Made by a program: the position numbers and the translations under genes
Shown: in pieces, positions 1-11,701 of the stretch
Layout of the letters: each line of letters opens with the position of its first letter
Position numbering within the stretch: position 1 is the stretch's first letter
Assembly: GCA_025677815.1 (NCBI GenBank)
Contig: JAIXMP010000019.1
Coordinates: 124,001 to 188,000 of the forward strand
Direction of reading: 5' to 3'
DNA: 64,000 nt
DNA from: Phascolomyces articulosus
Taxonomy: Eukaryota > Mucoromycota > Mucoromycetes > Mucorales > Lichtheimiaceae
Notes under the pieces: model-generated
The model's database searches: none
Seen by the model: only the letters and a program-made list of their open reading frames with translations
Told to the model about the DNA's origin: nothing

Positions 1-2457
1 TTTTATATACTAGTAGTGCTTCAGTAGTAGTCTTTTTTATTACTGCCTCGTTTATATTGTCTATCTTTATAATTATATAGCTTTGTGCTATATATCTGTT
101 GAACCTACCCTTAAGCCAGGAAAGCTTACTATATAAAGTTTGTATATTACGTTTCTCTAATAATCAAGTGTGAACTATAATGATAAAATTAATTAAACCT
201 TCTCAAATAAATATCTGTGATGTGGATCATGATTTATAGTAATAATAATAATAATGATGATGTTCTGGAACTACTTTATCCTTTTTAAAAAAAATCCATT
301 TACACGGATCTTATAATAAAAAAAAAGAAGTGCCAACCCATTTTTGTCAGTTTTCCGGTGTTGCAGAAGAATTATTGATGACGCAAGCTATTTTGTCTCA
401 CCAATGCAAAAAGTATCATAAAGTTTCGTATCACCTTTATTCGTGTATAGCTTTACAATATCATAAAGGGTCAAGGTATACCTACCATGCACGAATTCCT
501 ACATCAATTTTTTGTGTTTACTTAAGAGATAATAGAATTATATAATAGGGGTGATAATATAATAATATAGAGAAAATTGCTTTCTCTAATTCATAACACT
601 TAATGTTTTACGTATACGCTGATTTTATGTAAGCTGTACACACTCAAAAATATTATTTGCTAATGATATATAAATATATACGCACTAGTGACGCCATTAA
701 AATAAATAACGTACAAGTGGAAACGTTGGTGTTTTAATAATCAATAAGCCAAGCCTTATTCATCTGCATGAATATGTATCTATTACATCCATGAAACAAA
801 CCTTATTTTTTTATTTTGCTTTCTTCATTACCTTTCAAAAGAATAAACTTGATTATTTTATAATATACTACATAAGGATGCATACAGAGAGATATATCTA
901 GAAAATACATAATAAATATATTGACCATTCATTGATGCGTAAAAAAAACTAATTAAAATTATACGTAAAGTTTTCAGTGGAATGGGAAAATTAATCAGCT
1001 AAACAGTTGCTTTCGTTATTAACCTTAATTTTTGTTATTATTTTTATGTTGTGCAACGATAGTCCTTTATTCCAATTCCATTTTGCCTTTAAATACACTA
1101 TTTTATACTATTTGTAACTTGTTATAGTTTGTCAGTTATTTTTATATATTTTATACCATTGCTTGATAAAACAAAAATATGGATTACAATGTATGAGAAG
1201 AATGAATATAGAAGAATTTAACATAATCCATATTACTCATGCAATCAAAAAGAACATTTATCACCCAACAACTAGATGTACAAGTCTTCTTTCACGAATA
1301 AAAAAAAAGATAATTTAAACTGGGAAGCTCTTTTAAAGCTGCCTTTTACCTATAAGATCAGATCACTTTTTTTACTTCTTGCTTTACTTTGTTTCTACGT
1401 ACGTAATTGTAGATTAAAGATGGAGAACGGTTTGGATATAACTACAGTTGATATCTATACTTATAAAGCAGTTTTATCTTTCCATCAATTGTATACATAA
1501 ACAATTATTATTAACTACTAGCGTAACAAATAGAAGGCTGTCAAGATGTTACAAGTCTCTTTCCATTTTGTTTCTTTGATTATCTTGTCACTGGGTCCCC
1601 ATAGCAACAACGAATTGTGTTCTTCTCTAGTACAAATTCTTCTTATTCACATGATGCTGATATTCACGAATATAGAAGCATGTCCCAAAAATCTCTTTCA
1701 AGTAACTTAATCTATTTACGTCATCAGGCATGAACCAAAATCATGGAAAGCTACAATTTTTTTTTACAAGTTTTCTTTTTCTTTCCTTTTCCATATTACA
1801 TTAAGTAAGCATAATCATGGTGATAATTAAGAGTGTCTAATGGTGACACTTTTTTGTTATTTCACGTATGAAGATGTTGATGAGGATGAAACAATAGAAT
1901 CTAGAATTTTATCAATTGCAGTTTTGTATTCCTTTTTAAGGTATAGTCTTTGGAGAAGGTTTTTTGGGATTGTATAAGATGGGGGGAGGAGGGGAAGGAG
2001 AGAAGGAGGAGGATGAAAAGGAGGGAAAGGGTTGGGGGAGGGGAGGTAACCAAAGGGACCGGCTTTTTCAAGTGGTTGATTATAGATGGAGGGACGGAAA
2101 CCAGCGGTTTGGTTCCAACTTTTTTTGAAGTGGTCGTTTTGTATTAAAATTCCGTATTTATTTATAAAATTTCTTTTTCTTTTGTTCTTCTTTTTATTCT
2201 TAAAATATTAACTAATTCAATCATATATTTCATTTCATTTCATTTCATTTCATTCCTCTTATTTATATATACACATATATATTTTTCCCTTTCTGCCTTT
2301 CTACCATTCTATCAACCAAAGTCACCCAAAGTTAAATTGATTGTTTTTGATTTCCAAAAGAGCAAAAAGAAAAAGAACAAAAAGAAAAAAAGAAGTTTTG
2401 GAATCTGAATGCCTGTTTTTGTTTTACCAATTTATGAAATAACAACCCATTTCGAAA
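1..2457. other. Intergenic / upstream region of the velvet gene
   Basis: AT-rich DNA in which I see no convincing gene. Open frames at 330-545 and 1276-1500 lack recognisable protein character and splice support. A purine-rich stretch (about 1975-2060) and a short CATTT tandem repeat (about 2229-2256) lie upstream of the velvet start, followed by pyrimidine-rich sequence typical of fungal promoters and 5' leaders. Confidence 0.5.
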
Positions 2458-4405
2458 ATGAATGTACCTCCACCCCTTGGTTTATCTAGACCCAGTCGTA
2501 GCAATACGCGTTACGAACTTGGTAAAGACATAGACAGTTGTGTAAAGAGACAAAAGGGGTTTGATACTCTTGTTATTGATGTGTGTGTAGCGTCAGAACA
2601 GAGAAGAGAAAAAGCGAGTGGGGAGATCGAGAGATGGGTGGTAAATCTTTTATCCTATTTTTTTTTTTTCATATAAATCTAAATTGATTTAAAAAAAATG
2701 ATACCTTCCTTTTCATATATCGATATCGTATATAGTCGTAATACAACAACCAATACATGCAAGATGTTGTGGATTTGGCGAAAAAGATCGACGATTAATT
2801 GATCCACCTATTATATTACAATTATTCACAGTAGCAGAAAATGGTGACATGATCAAAGAAACGTAAATTACGTGAATGGATGTGATATATGAGTGTATAA
2901 ATATATATATATATATATATTTATATCAAAAACGGATAAACCAACAATCTGCTTGTTTTTATTAATATTATTATATAGAAATGCTGATTCCAAACTATAT
3001 GTGGTTCATTGCGATCTTTATTGTGAAAATCGAAAAGAAATACGAAGTGTCGTTTATTTACCATCATCCGTCCCACCAGAAAATAAACGAAAACGAATTG
3101 ATGATTATAATCCACCGATCGAAGAAAAAATTATATCATTACGGCAACCTAAATCAGTGCGCAACTTGACTGGATCATTAACTGCCAATGCCTCCCATCT
3201 TTTAAACGAAAATAAAGAGCCTGGTACTTATTTCGTATTTCACGATCTTTCTGTACGAACGGATGGACGGTTTACTTTAAAATTCATGTTTATGGATCTG
3301 GCCGCAGGGTAATTAAATATATTTTTATTCTTGCTCGAATGAAGACACATTGCATACCACAAACCTTTCTTGTATTGAATTCAAAATCATTTAAGAGAGA
3401 CAGTAGAAGAAAGATGATGACTCACATAATATATAAAATAGTGATCCATTTACAATGAGCACTTCAGTGACAGCAGAAGTGTTTTCAAATCCATTTACAG
3501 TATACACAGCCAAAAAGGTAGAAAAATTGGTGTAACATAATAACGGTCTTTTTATGGAAAACAATTATTCATTCTTCTTTTTTTATTATTTTGCATAAAA
3601 TATCTTAGTTTCCAGGCATGACAGGTAATTTTCATTGTAATTAATTTTATATATTCTTCAGTAGCTAATATAAATATTATATTATCATATCTCTATAATT
3701 ATAATAATAGAATCAACACCATTATCAAGAGCATTTGCAAGTCAAGGTGTCAAAATTGTGACTCGTAAAGAACCATCATATACCCGTGCATCTGAAAAGT
3801 ATTACAAGATGCCATTAGCAGCGGCTACTACTGCTACTGCTGCCACTTGTTCTTCAACATCAATTGCTACACCTATAAATATTAGTACTACAAATGCTAC
3901 ATTAACTGCACCTACTACTGTATCGTCAACACCAATAATCACTACAACATCATCACCACTAGCACAAACAACAACGACGATATCAATTACAACTACAACT
4001 ACTGATAATAATGATATTAATAACAATAATGAGAATACCGATATAAATGAACAAGAAAACGATAATAATAATAATGATAATAGTAATAGTAATGAAAATA
4101 ATGATAACAATAACGATATTAATAATCTACATCCTATTGATAAATACAAGGCAGCATTACATTTAAGCATCGCATCCATCACCCATCCCACCAACATTGA
4201 ATTTTGCAGACCACCTCCTGTTTCCACACTTGCTTTTGCTGCGCCTGCTGCTGAAGCTCATGATCATTTTCATAATCCCAGGCATCGAGTATCATCCCCA
4301 CCTTCCTTAGTATCACAACCATCTACTACATCGCCATCATCAACAGACGAGAAAAGTCGATCAGCTCTAGCCAAATTTCTCTCATCTGCATCCCACGACT
4401 CATGA
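2458..4405 (+). CDS. Velvet-domain transcription regulator (VosA/VelB-like)
   Basis: Six exons: 2458-2521, 2736-2862, 2979-3308, 3468-3519, 3609-3624 (16 nt) and 3711-4405, giving 427 aa. All introns are GT-AG and every junction keeps phase. The velvet fold is visible in order: YELVVIQQPIHARCCGFGEK followed by DRRLIDPPIILQL (about residues 19-50), then LYVVHCDLY, YFVFHDLSVRTDGRFTLKF, and at its end SNPFTVYTAKKFPGM and TPLSRAFASQGVKI (about 180-215). Velvet proteins are fungal nuclear DNA-binding regulators that dimerise and couple development, spore viability and secondary metabolism; that role is family knowledge. The tail (about 220-427) is low complexity: Thr/Ala/Ser, an Asn/Asp run, then Ser/Pro. 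I cannot say whether it is the VosA or the VelB orthologue. The family is certain; exon 4 is the least certain junction, chosen because it restores the conserved reading frame. Confidence 0.93.
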
Positions 4406-4614
4406 CATTTTCCAACTCTACTCTTGCTTTCTTCTTTCTGTTTCCCATCCCTTTTTCAAATTAATTTTGTTTTTGATTTCTTGAATTAAAAAAAGATGAT
4501 ATAGTTTTTACTTGAAATGCAAAAGGAAAAAAAAATAAGAATGAAGAATATGTATAGATAATGAAAAGAATATATATTACTGTTACTACTACTACTACTA
4601 CTATTACTTGTATT

Positions 4615-6339
4615 CTATCGTCGCTTAATGACCTTCAAAGGATTTGCTTTTCGTTTCTATAATCACAATAATAAAACAATAAATAAATATTACTATTCTA
4701 TCCTTTGCTTGCCAATTTTTGAATTTTCTTTTTTGAAGAATTTCATTTACCTTTGAACCATTTTTACCACTACTTTGAGCTCTCCTTCGCTTTTTATCAT
4801 TATGGAATGGTACATTGCTATCATGACGCTGTTTGGAGGAGGATGAAGCAACAGGCTTTGTGACACGAGGCATCAAATAAGAAGGGATATGTTTAAGATG
4901 TTCCTTGATCTGTGCAGGTTTCACAGCTTGATCATGTCGCAAAAATTCCAAATCTTTGGGTTTATCTTCAAAATGCATCTTGAGTTTTTCAGAATTCAAA
5001 ATTTCGCGTTTGATTTCCATAATTCTTGCTTCTTGGATAGCTGCCTTGTTGACTTGTTTTAAAGCATCTTGGACACGGTATTTGAAACCTTCCACATTCT
5101 TTTTCTCAAATGAATAAGGTTTTAATTCGGCACCTTTAGCTTTTTGCTTTTTTTCGACACGGGCATAGACAAGATCATCATGGAAACCTCGTCCACGACT
5201 CACACTTTTGGCAATATCCTTGTCCAAATCAGCCTTATCTTTGGTCACTACAAACGAAAGTGCAATGCCTTGTTGTCCTCCTCGAGCAGTGCGTCCCACA
5301 CGATGGGTATATGATTTGGCAGACGTGGGGAAATCAAAATTGATCACGGCAGCTGCTCCCTTGAAATCAATACCACGGGAAACACCGTATTCTTTATCTC
5401 CTCGTTTCTTCTTGTTGTTGCTACTCTTTTTGCTGTCTTTTTGTTCTTCTTCATCGTCTTCATCCATTTCATCCTCACTATCCATTTCTCCCTTTAACGT
5501 GGCTTCGTCTGATGCAATTAAATAATCGTAAATACCACGGTTGAATTCTTCAACAATATGATAGCGCGAATTGAGTGGTAATTCTGAATTCAATACACAG
5601 GATCGGATCGAGAATTGTTCAAGGAACAATTTGAGTTTGTAACATCGGTCAATATCGTTTACGAAAAGAATAATCTTGCCACGGATCAATCGTAATTTGA
5701 TAATCACAAACGTATATAAGAACTTTTCAAACTCGGAACATCTATATTATGATAATTCATTAGATTACTTATCAACCACCACCTAAAGTATCTTTTCTCT
5801 CGAATTAACAACAAAACATTTTTCATATTCCTTTCTCCTTACGTGATCATGTATTGTGTCAAATAATCATTTTCATCTTCCTCTTCTTCAAGTCGAAGGA
5901 TAGCTGGTTTCCGTAATACAAGTTGTTTTAAATTTTCAATATCTTGTGTAAATGTGGCTGACATTAAGAAACTTTGGTATATCTTGGGCAAATAGGTAAG
6001 GATTTTACGAACATCTTGTTCATATCCAAATGACAATACTAAATCTGCTTCATCAATAACTAACATCTCCAGTGATTCACGAAGGTTCATATTCTATAAA
6101 ACATTTAAAATGAGTTATTTATCATCCAAACATTCATTCGTCCTACACCTCAGCAATTCACAAAAAATAGTAGAGCGTTTCCCAATATAATAATAATAAA
6201 CATACATCAGCTTCCAAATGAGCAAGGACTTTACTTGGTGTAGATACAATGATATCTGGTTTTTCAGCTAACATAGGTCTAAAATTCAATTACAATATTT
6301 AGTATAATTTGTTTTCCTATAACATAAGCAAGGAAAAAT

Positions 6340-6371
<32 letters not shown>

Positions 6372-6874
6372 ACTCACCGTTGAAGCTGAGGTGCCATTTG
6401 CCCGGCCAAATTGACGACACGTACAAGATCTTTGGCATAAACCGAAAGTTTTTGAATATGTTTTGTTACTTGTTGAGCTAATTCTCGAGTAGGTACCAAG
6501 ATCAAAGCTTTAATGGCTTGTTCATGTTCAGGATCCTGAAAGAATTAAAAAAAAACCACTATCCATTGTTAGAGAGAAAATCGTTCATTTTCGGGATCGA
6601 ACGATTAAAAAGTAATTTGGGCAATTGTAAAAATGCATACTTCCTTGGCTTCCAAAAGCTTTTGAATAATAGGTAATGCAAAGGCAGCTGTCTTACCACT
6701 ACCTGTTCGGGCACGAGCCAAAATGTCTTTACCAGCTAAAGCGAGAGGAATAGCTTTTGCTTGAACAAGTGTTGGATGTGTAAATTCAAGTTGGGCGATG
6801 GCTCTTGATAATCGAGGATCAAGGTCAAAAGAAGCAAAGGTTTGATCCTTTTCAAGGATTTTTTGATCGGCCAT
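4615..6874 (-). CDS. DBP9: ATP-dependent DEAD-box RNA helicase Dbp9 (DDX56 family)
   Basis: Exons in gene order: 6874-6641, 6535-6378, 6278-6206, 6093-5843, 5741-4694 and 4656-4615, coding for 601 aa. Motifs run in order: Q-motif region (TFASFDL to [10 protein letters not shown]), motif I ARTGSGKT, Ia PTRELAQQ, Ib-like STPSKVL, DEAD at residues 169-172 ([13 protein letters not shown]), SAT ([11 protein letters not shown]), then helicase domain 2 with [26 protein letters not shown] and [10 protein letters not shown]. An acidic/Lys insert ([13 protein letters not shown]) sits inside domain 2, as is usual for Dbp9. Family role: nucleolar helicase in 60S ribosome subunit assembly. The last intron is only 37 nt (4657-4693). 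Splicing it out replaces an unspliced hydrophobic tail with a basic tail ending [13 protein letters not shown], matching the basic C-termini of the family. The gene converges with the velvet gene, with about 210 bp between the stops. Confidence 0.95.
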
Positions 6875-8159
6875 TAATATGTGAAATAAGACTATATAAA
6901 AAAAGAGTTTGAATAATACAAAAATAGAAATTAGTTAAGAGATTGGAGGAAAGCGAAGTTCCTATACTGTGCATGATTTACCTTGTGACAGTTTTTCTTA
7001 AGCGGTGGCTCATAATGGATTATTTCAGGCACAGATTGCATTAATTGATATTTTTATTAAACGCAGCAACGTCTATTTTTTCTTTATGAGTTTTATGTAA
7101 ATGGCATTCATTTCAACAACTCCCTAAACTCTTTGAGATTTTCCTAGTACTAAAATAGAATATACAACCTGTTAAAGGTATAATCAACTAATCAAAATGT
7201 ATTTATATATTACATTCATCATTCTACTTTTAAGGGTCATTGTTGTTTATAAATAATTCACCTTTTTTATTTGCTGTTTCTAATGAAGTTGGTAAATTTT
7301 TCTATGACATAGAATTGTATCGTTTACAAAGACCGGAAGGGTATTTATTTTCTCTTGCTCCATTGTACAACAATATCAAAAAAAAAATTCTACGCATATT
7401 AGGAAAAATTATTCTTGAACGCTGATAGTGACAACCTTGGTGAACAAGCTGAACTATAATAATATTATAGTGTTTCACTCCCTCACATAAGTAAAGCCTG
7501 GCCAACTTGGAATTATCATGAAGAACTTACTGGTGAAGCTCTCCAAACACTATATTCTGATTTATTACAAGATCATAATGACTTTGACTTAGAATTCTCG
7601 CTTGATTGCTACGAGTGTAGTAGTTCAAGTGCTTAAAAATATTACCCACCAGTCTCCTCTAGAAAGAAGAGAATCGAAATTAAAGACAATGTATGAACGA
7701 TTTCAAATGGCTCGTGATTTGGAATAAATATGTACAACTTCATTGCAATTGATGCAGACATTATTTTGCCACTTGTATTATTTGTTGAGCTCCATTATGT
7801 ATAAACTTTCTTGTTGTCCTCAACTTACCAAAGCATGTATATTTCTTCTTTTTCTGATATTATGTTGTGTGTTCTGCATTAACAAAACAATTAATGCCAA
7901 CGCTACTATTAGTACCTTGTCGACAATTTTGCGGATTAGATGGCTAATCGTTAATATAACATATAACTATCCAATGTATCTTCTAAAGAATTATTTACTG
8001 CAATAACATGTACATCAACGTATCGGTCTTTATATACTTCAATATGTTGATGTAGCGACTAAACACATATTTTTAAATTGAAATGGATATTTGGTTATTA
8101 ATTTTGTATATATCACTCCAAGTGCGTATAGAATTTCATTACACTTCACTTTCTTTCAC
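6875..8159. pseudogene. Gap with a possible gene relic (about 7230-7725, +)
   Basis: No intact gene is seen. On the plus strand, protein-like open stretches occur in two frames: about 7240-7425, about 7495-7636 (WPTWNYHEELTGEAL and onward), and about 7590-7722 (ending KTMYERFQMARDLE and a stop). Passing from the second to the third needs a frame change near 7593 with no intron available. The simplest reading is a frameshifted, decayed gene of unknown family. About 7740-8150 shows nothing beyond AT-rich sequence. Confidence 0.25.
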
Positions 8160-8870
8160 TAAGTGACTTATCAGTGTCTTGTATGATAGAGTTTCAACAA
8201 AAGAGCTAAAGATTTCGGCTGCCACTTTATTTCTGTTCGAACCAGATTTCCTCCATGAATTTCCTCAATTGACATATAATGCCTATCATCACCTAGGCAC
8301 TTACCTGCTGATGTAAATTTGATCTCGATTCTTACATGTTTCGCAATATTCATATTTTTTTTTGAGATAATATAAACGAGTTAATGGGTCACAGTGGTTT
8401 ATCCTCTAGTTACAATTGCATGATATAATCCCATCCCGGATACGTAACTAAAAATACAGGCTATATTATAACAATCAATAAATACTACATTTCCCCGGTA
8501 CATCCGATCATATATGTCTAAATTTCCTGGAATAGTTTTTCGATTCTCACCTGTAGTGCGCTCCTCAATCTTGATACGAAAATCATATTTCAACGACCAC
8601 AATATGATATAGAGAATGTTAAGGGAAAAAGCCATAAGCACCAAACTGAATATAAATTCTGACCAGATAAACACTATATTGACAAGAGTCTCGTGTCGTT
8701 CATAAATATCTTGACTGTGCTCTTTATGGTGACGAATAGATGCCTGCAATGATGGAGTTGCTCGATTATGATTGTTATTGTTTGTATTGGTCATTGTTGT
8801 ATCCTGGAAAAAGAAAAAAGCTGCAGATCGCAATAACATGGATCATTCAAGAACAAAGAAAGAATGCTAC
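8160..8870 (-). pseudogene. Decayed Brr6/Brl1-type gene copy (copy A)
   Basis: Minus-strand sequence matches, exon by exon, the intact Brr6/Brl1 gene at 9540-10735. It retains the SQDIYERHE to LKYDFRIKIEE block with the first membrane helix (about 8565-8740), the exon with the cysteine-rich luminal region (about 8295-8450) and the exon AAEIFSSFVETLSYKTL (about 8170-8235). Three kinds of damage are visible. The luminal exon has an in-frame TAG where the intact copy has a Tyr codon. The third of four conserved cysteines has become Tyr. The final donor GTAAGC of the intact copy reads ATAAGT here. The acceptor before the luminal exon also differs (TTAGTTAC instead of TTCAGGTA). I therefore call it a pseudogene, not a truncated protein. 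Confidence 0.78.
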
Positions 8871-9539
8871 TTGATTCGAACTACGGACGCACTTGGTGTA
8901 AAATGTTTGCATTGCTCAAACTTTATCTTCCTCCCACCATTAATGCATTTTTTCGGTAAATGCGAGGGTGACAATGACAGTTAAGTGCTCGTGGAGACAT
9001 AGAATAATTGATTTATTCATCTCACAGCGATATATTATATTACTCTGGCTTTTTCTTTGTCCATTTAACTTTTATAGAGAATAAAAGTTATGTGGCACCT
9101 AGTTGTTCAATTATTTATCGATTTAATTAATATAAAAAATGTAAGAATACTCTCGCAACCTTCTATTAAATCTCTACAGAACAAGATTAATTTTTTTAAA
9201 AAAAACATTAGTATCCTCTACCTTGAAAGTAATCCAATTAATTCATTTCTTTGAACTGAAAAGATATTATTGCTCTTTGGATAAAAAATATATTAACTCT
9301 AGGATGGATTATCTTACAAGAACATATTCTCGAAGAATTAAATACTTATAAACATTATATTACTTGCTTTTAACAATTTTGATCTATAGCGGCCTTTCTT
9401 TACAGATGAAACTGTCCCAAATGTTTCTTTAACTCCAATAAATACATTTGCATTTTTTTTAATAGTAATAATCTGGGCAGATTAGGCCCTAATGTTATCG
9501 TATATACATATTTTTTTTCTTTTCATTTACAGATACAAA

Positions 9540-10735
9540 TCATTGTAGTAATCTTTTTCTATACATCCGAAAAGCTGTATTGGACACAACCAAAGAGCCG
9601 ATTACCAGAATCGTAAAAAAAAACTAAAAAGAGACGGATTTTCCAATCAATATATTTCATCCAAGTAAATAATCCACTTCTTTTTGCCAATAGCTTACCA
9701 ATGTTTTGTATGATATAGGCTCAACGAAACTATTCAAAATTTCGGCTGCCATTTCCGCTGAAACTTTACTTCTATGCTCATCAAATCCTCCAGTTAATTA
9801 TTGTTCGTACTAAAAACTTCTCCGTCATTCCCTCCCTTTCTTTTATCCAAGGCTTTACCTGGTAATCAATAGTGGGTCTCGATTCTTACATGATTCCCAA
9901 TAATTACATTTTTCTTCTAAAGCTGGGACACGTGTTGATGGATGGCAATTGTTTATCCCATAGTTACGATTACATAATGCAATCTCATCCAAAATACCTG
10001 AAATATAATTATACAGATCAATAAATTACTTTTCCTTTCTCTTCCCATCATCTATAAATATCTTGTTCCATATCATTTTACCTGCAGTAAATTCTTCTGT
10101 TTTGATACGAAAATCATGCCTTAGTGTCCATAATACCGTAAAGATAATATAAAGAATTAAAAACGTGAGTACTGAGTTGAATATAAATTGTAACCAGTTG
10201 ATCATGGTCATGGAAAGAGCCTGATGACGTGCATAAATGACTTGACTATATTCTTGATCTTCATTATGATTGGATTGTAATAATGACGATGATGCCGTTT
10301 GATTATTATTATTATTATTATTCAATGTAGTTTGTCCTAGACGTATTGGTGCTGCTGCTATTGCATTAGTATTCTGTACTGATCGCCCTTCTGTGGCACG
10401 TTTTCGAAACCGATGTGTTAAAGAGGCAGCACTCAATTTTTTTCGTGATTCGTCAAATGATGTATTGAGCTGATCTTGATCAAATAGTTTTTCTCCAGGT
10501 AGTAGTGGCGGTACAAAGGTAAATGGATATTTTTCAGGTAGATCGCTGTTACTGTTATTTGAAAAAGGACCTAGAAAAACATAGATACATAAAACCACAT
10601 TCCCATCAGCTTGTTGTTATATATTTCACAAAAAGGAAAAAAAAAAAAAAAGAATAAGGAAATGAAATCATTTAAAAATAATTATAATTAAAACTTACGT
10701 TTTTGCCCTAAAACTTTTTCTTCTTGAACGACCAT
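9540..10735 (-). CDS. Brr6/Brl1-family nuclear envelope protein
   Basis: Five exons in gene order: 10735-10699, 10570-10082, 9997-9859, 9771-9699 and 9623-9540, coding for 273 aa. The N-terminal half is polar, with an Asn run. It is followed by a membrane helix (INWLQFIFNSVLTFLILYII, about 127-150) and the family signature HDFRIKTEEFTAG / ILDEIALC. The four luminal cysteines that form the family disulfides are C184, C193, C206 and C212 (contexts IALCNRN, NNCHPSTRVPALE, EEKCNYWESC), followed by NRDP. Then come KVSAEMAAEILNSFVEP, ISYKTL and a second helix (FFFTILVIGSLVVSNTAF) with a short basic tail. Brr6 and Brl1 are integral inner-nuclear-membrane proteins needed for nuclear pore assembly and membrane lipid homeostasis (family knowledge). 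I cannot decide between Brr6 and Brl1. Damaged copies lie on both sides (8160-8870 and about 10990-11470), so this appears to be the surviving member of a local triplication. Confidence 0.92.
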
Positions 10736-10989
10736 GTCATGTCATTGGAAAGCGGGTGAAGAGAAACGTGGCGGAGTGGGGTGGGTGAAGTGGATTTTTG
10801 AAGGAAAAGGTTTCAGGAACCCATATTGTAACTTGTATTTTTACCTCCATCTGATTACACGCTTTATATGAACTCAATTATTGAAGAAGTTATATGGAAT
10901 GACACCGCCATTATCACCACCAACTCCAAGAAACGATATTATCTTCCACTTTTTCTATATTACATGCGTATCTGAAGAAGAATGATGCA

Positions 10990-11470
10990 GCCCACAAGTC
11001 AATAAACAGCTCCTAATTCCATCACATCATGTAGTATATTATTGACCTTGATACAATAATCATGAAGAAATAAACAAAGTATCGCAAAGAAAATATAAAG
11101 AATAAAATACATAATCACCAAGTTGTGTATAAATCATACCATTCTACGTATACCTTCAAAGCGAATTAGAGATGAATACTGGATTTGACTACAACGCCTG
11201 TTCTTATTTGATTTCGGAAGGAACGGTGACGTTGGTCGATTGGATATAGAAGTATCATTATTCATTATTGTATTTTCTATACAGTACCCATTGGTAATGT
11301 CCTTGCTATTATAAAATTTTTTGCTTATCCACTTGTGACAGTAGTAAATTACTTTCTAAAGAACGTGAGTATCTTTTTTTGTAAAGTAATAAAAAATAGA
11401 AAAGAAAGCTGCGGATCCTAGCAATAAATAAACATTTTCTAGAAACATGAACTCAGTTTATGCGAGCTGG
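10990..11470 (-). pseudogene. Second decayed Brr6/Brl1-type copy (copy C)
   Basis: Minus-strand relic. The stretch at about 11045-11190 aligns with the first-helix exon of the intact gene: a match to SQVIYARHQ, then ILYIFFAILCLF, then HDYCIKV in place of HDFRIKT. An in-frame stop falls just before the helix, and I cannot find the downstream luminal exon. The sequence further 5' (about 11200-11470) resembles copy A more than the intact gene, including the start region of copy A. This suggests A and C are sister copies. Too decayed to code for protein. Confidence 0.6.
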
Positions 11471-11701
11471 ATAAAACAGGCCAATTTTTCCTTGCTGCAT
11501 GCTTATTGGTATGTTTAGGAAAAGAGGATACTTGATATGAATTTCCATTATCTTGGTCTTATTATAGTAATTATCTAAAAAGGGATAATGTAAAAAAAAT
11601 ATGTATAGTAGTATTATCGAAGACGAATTTTTATTAGCTACTATGGGATCGAAAGATTCTTATTTTGGCAAGTTATTTGGGTATTTGAATTCTTATGATC
11701 A

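Noticed and set aside
330..545. 71-codon open frame near the left end
   Set aside because: GTG start, no domain, no splice support.
3802..4227. 141-aa minus-strand open frame opposite the velvet tail
   Set aside because: Leu/Val/Ser repeats mirror the Thr/Asn/Ala codon repeats of the real gene on the other strand; no independent support.
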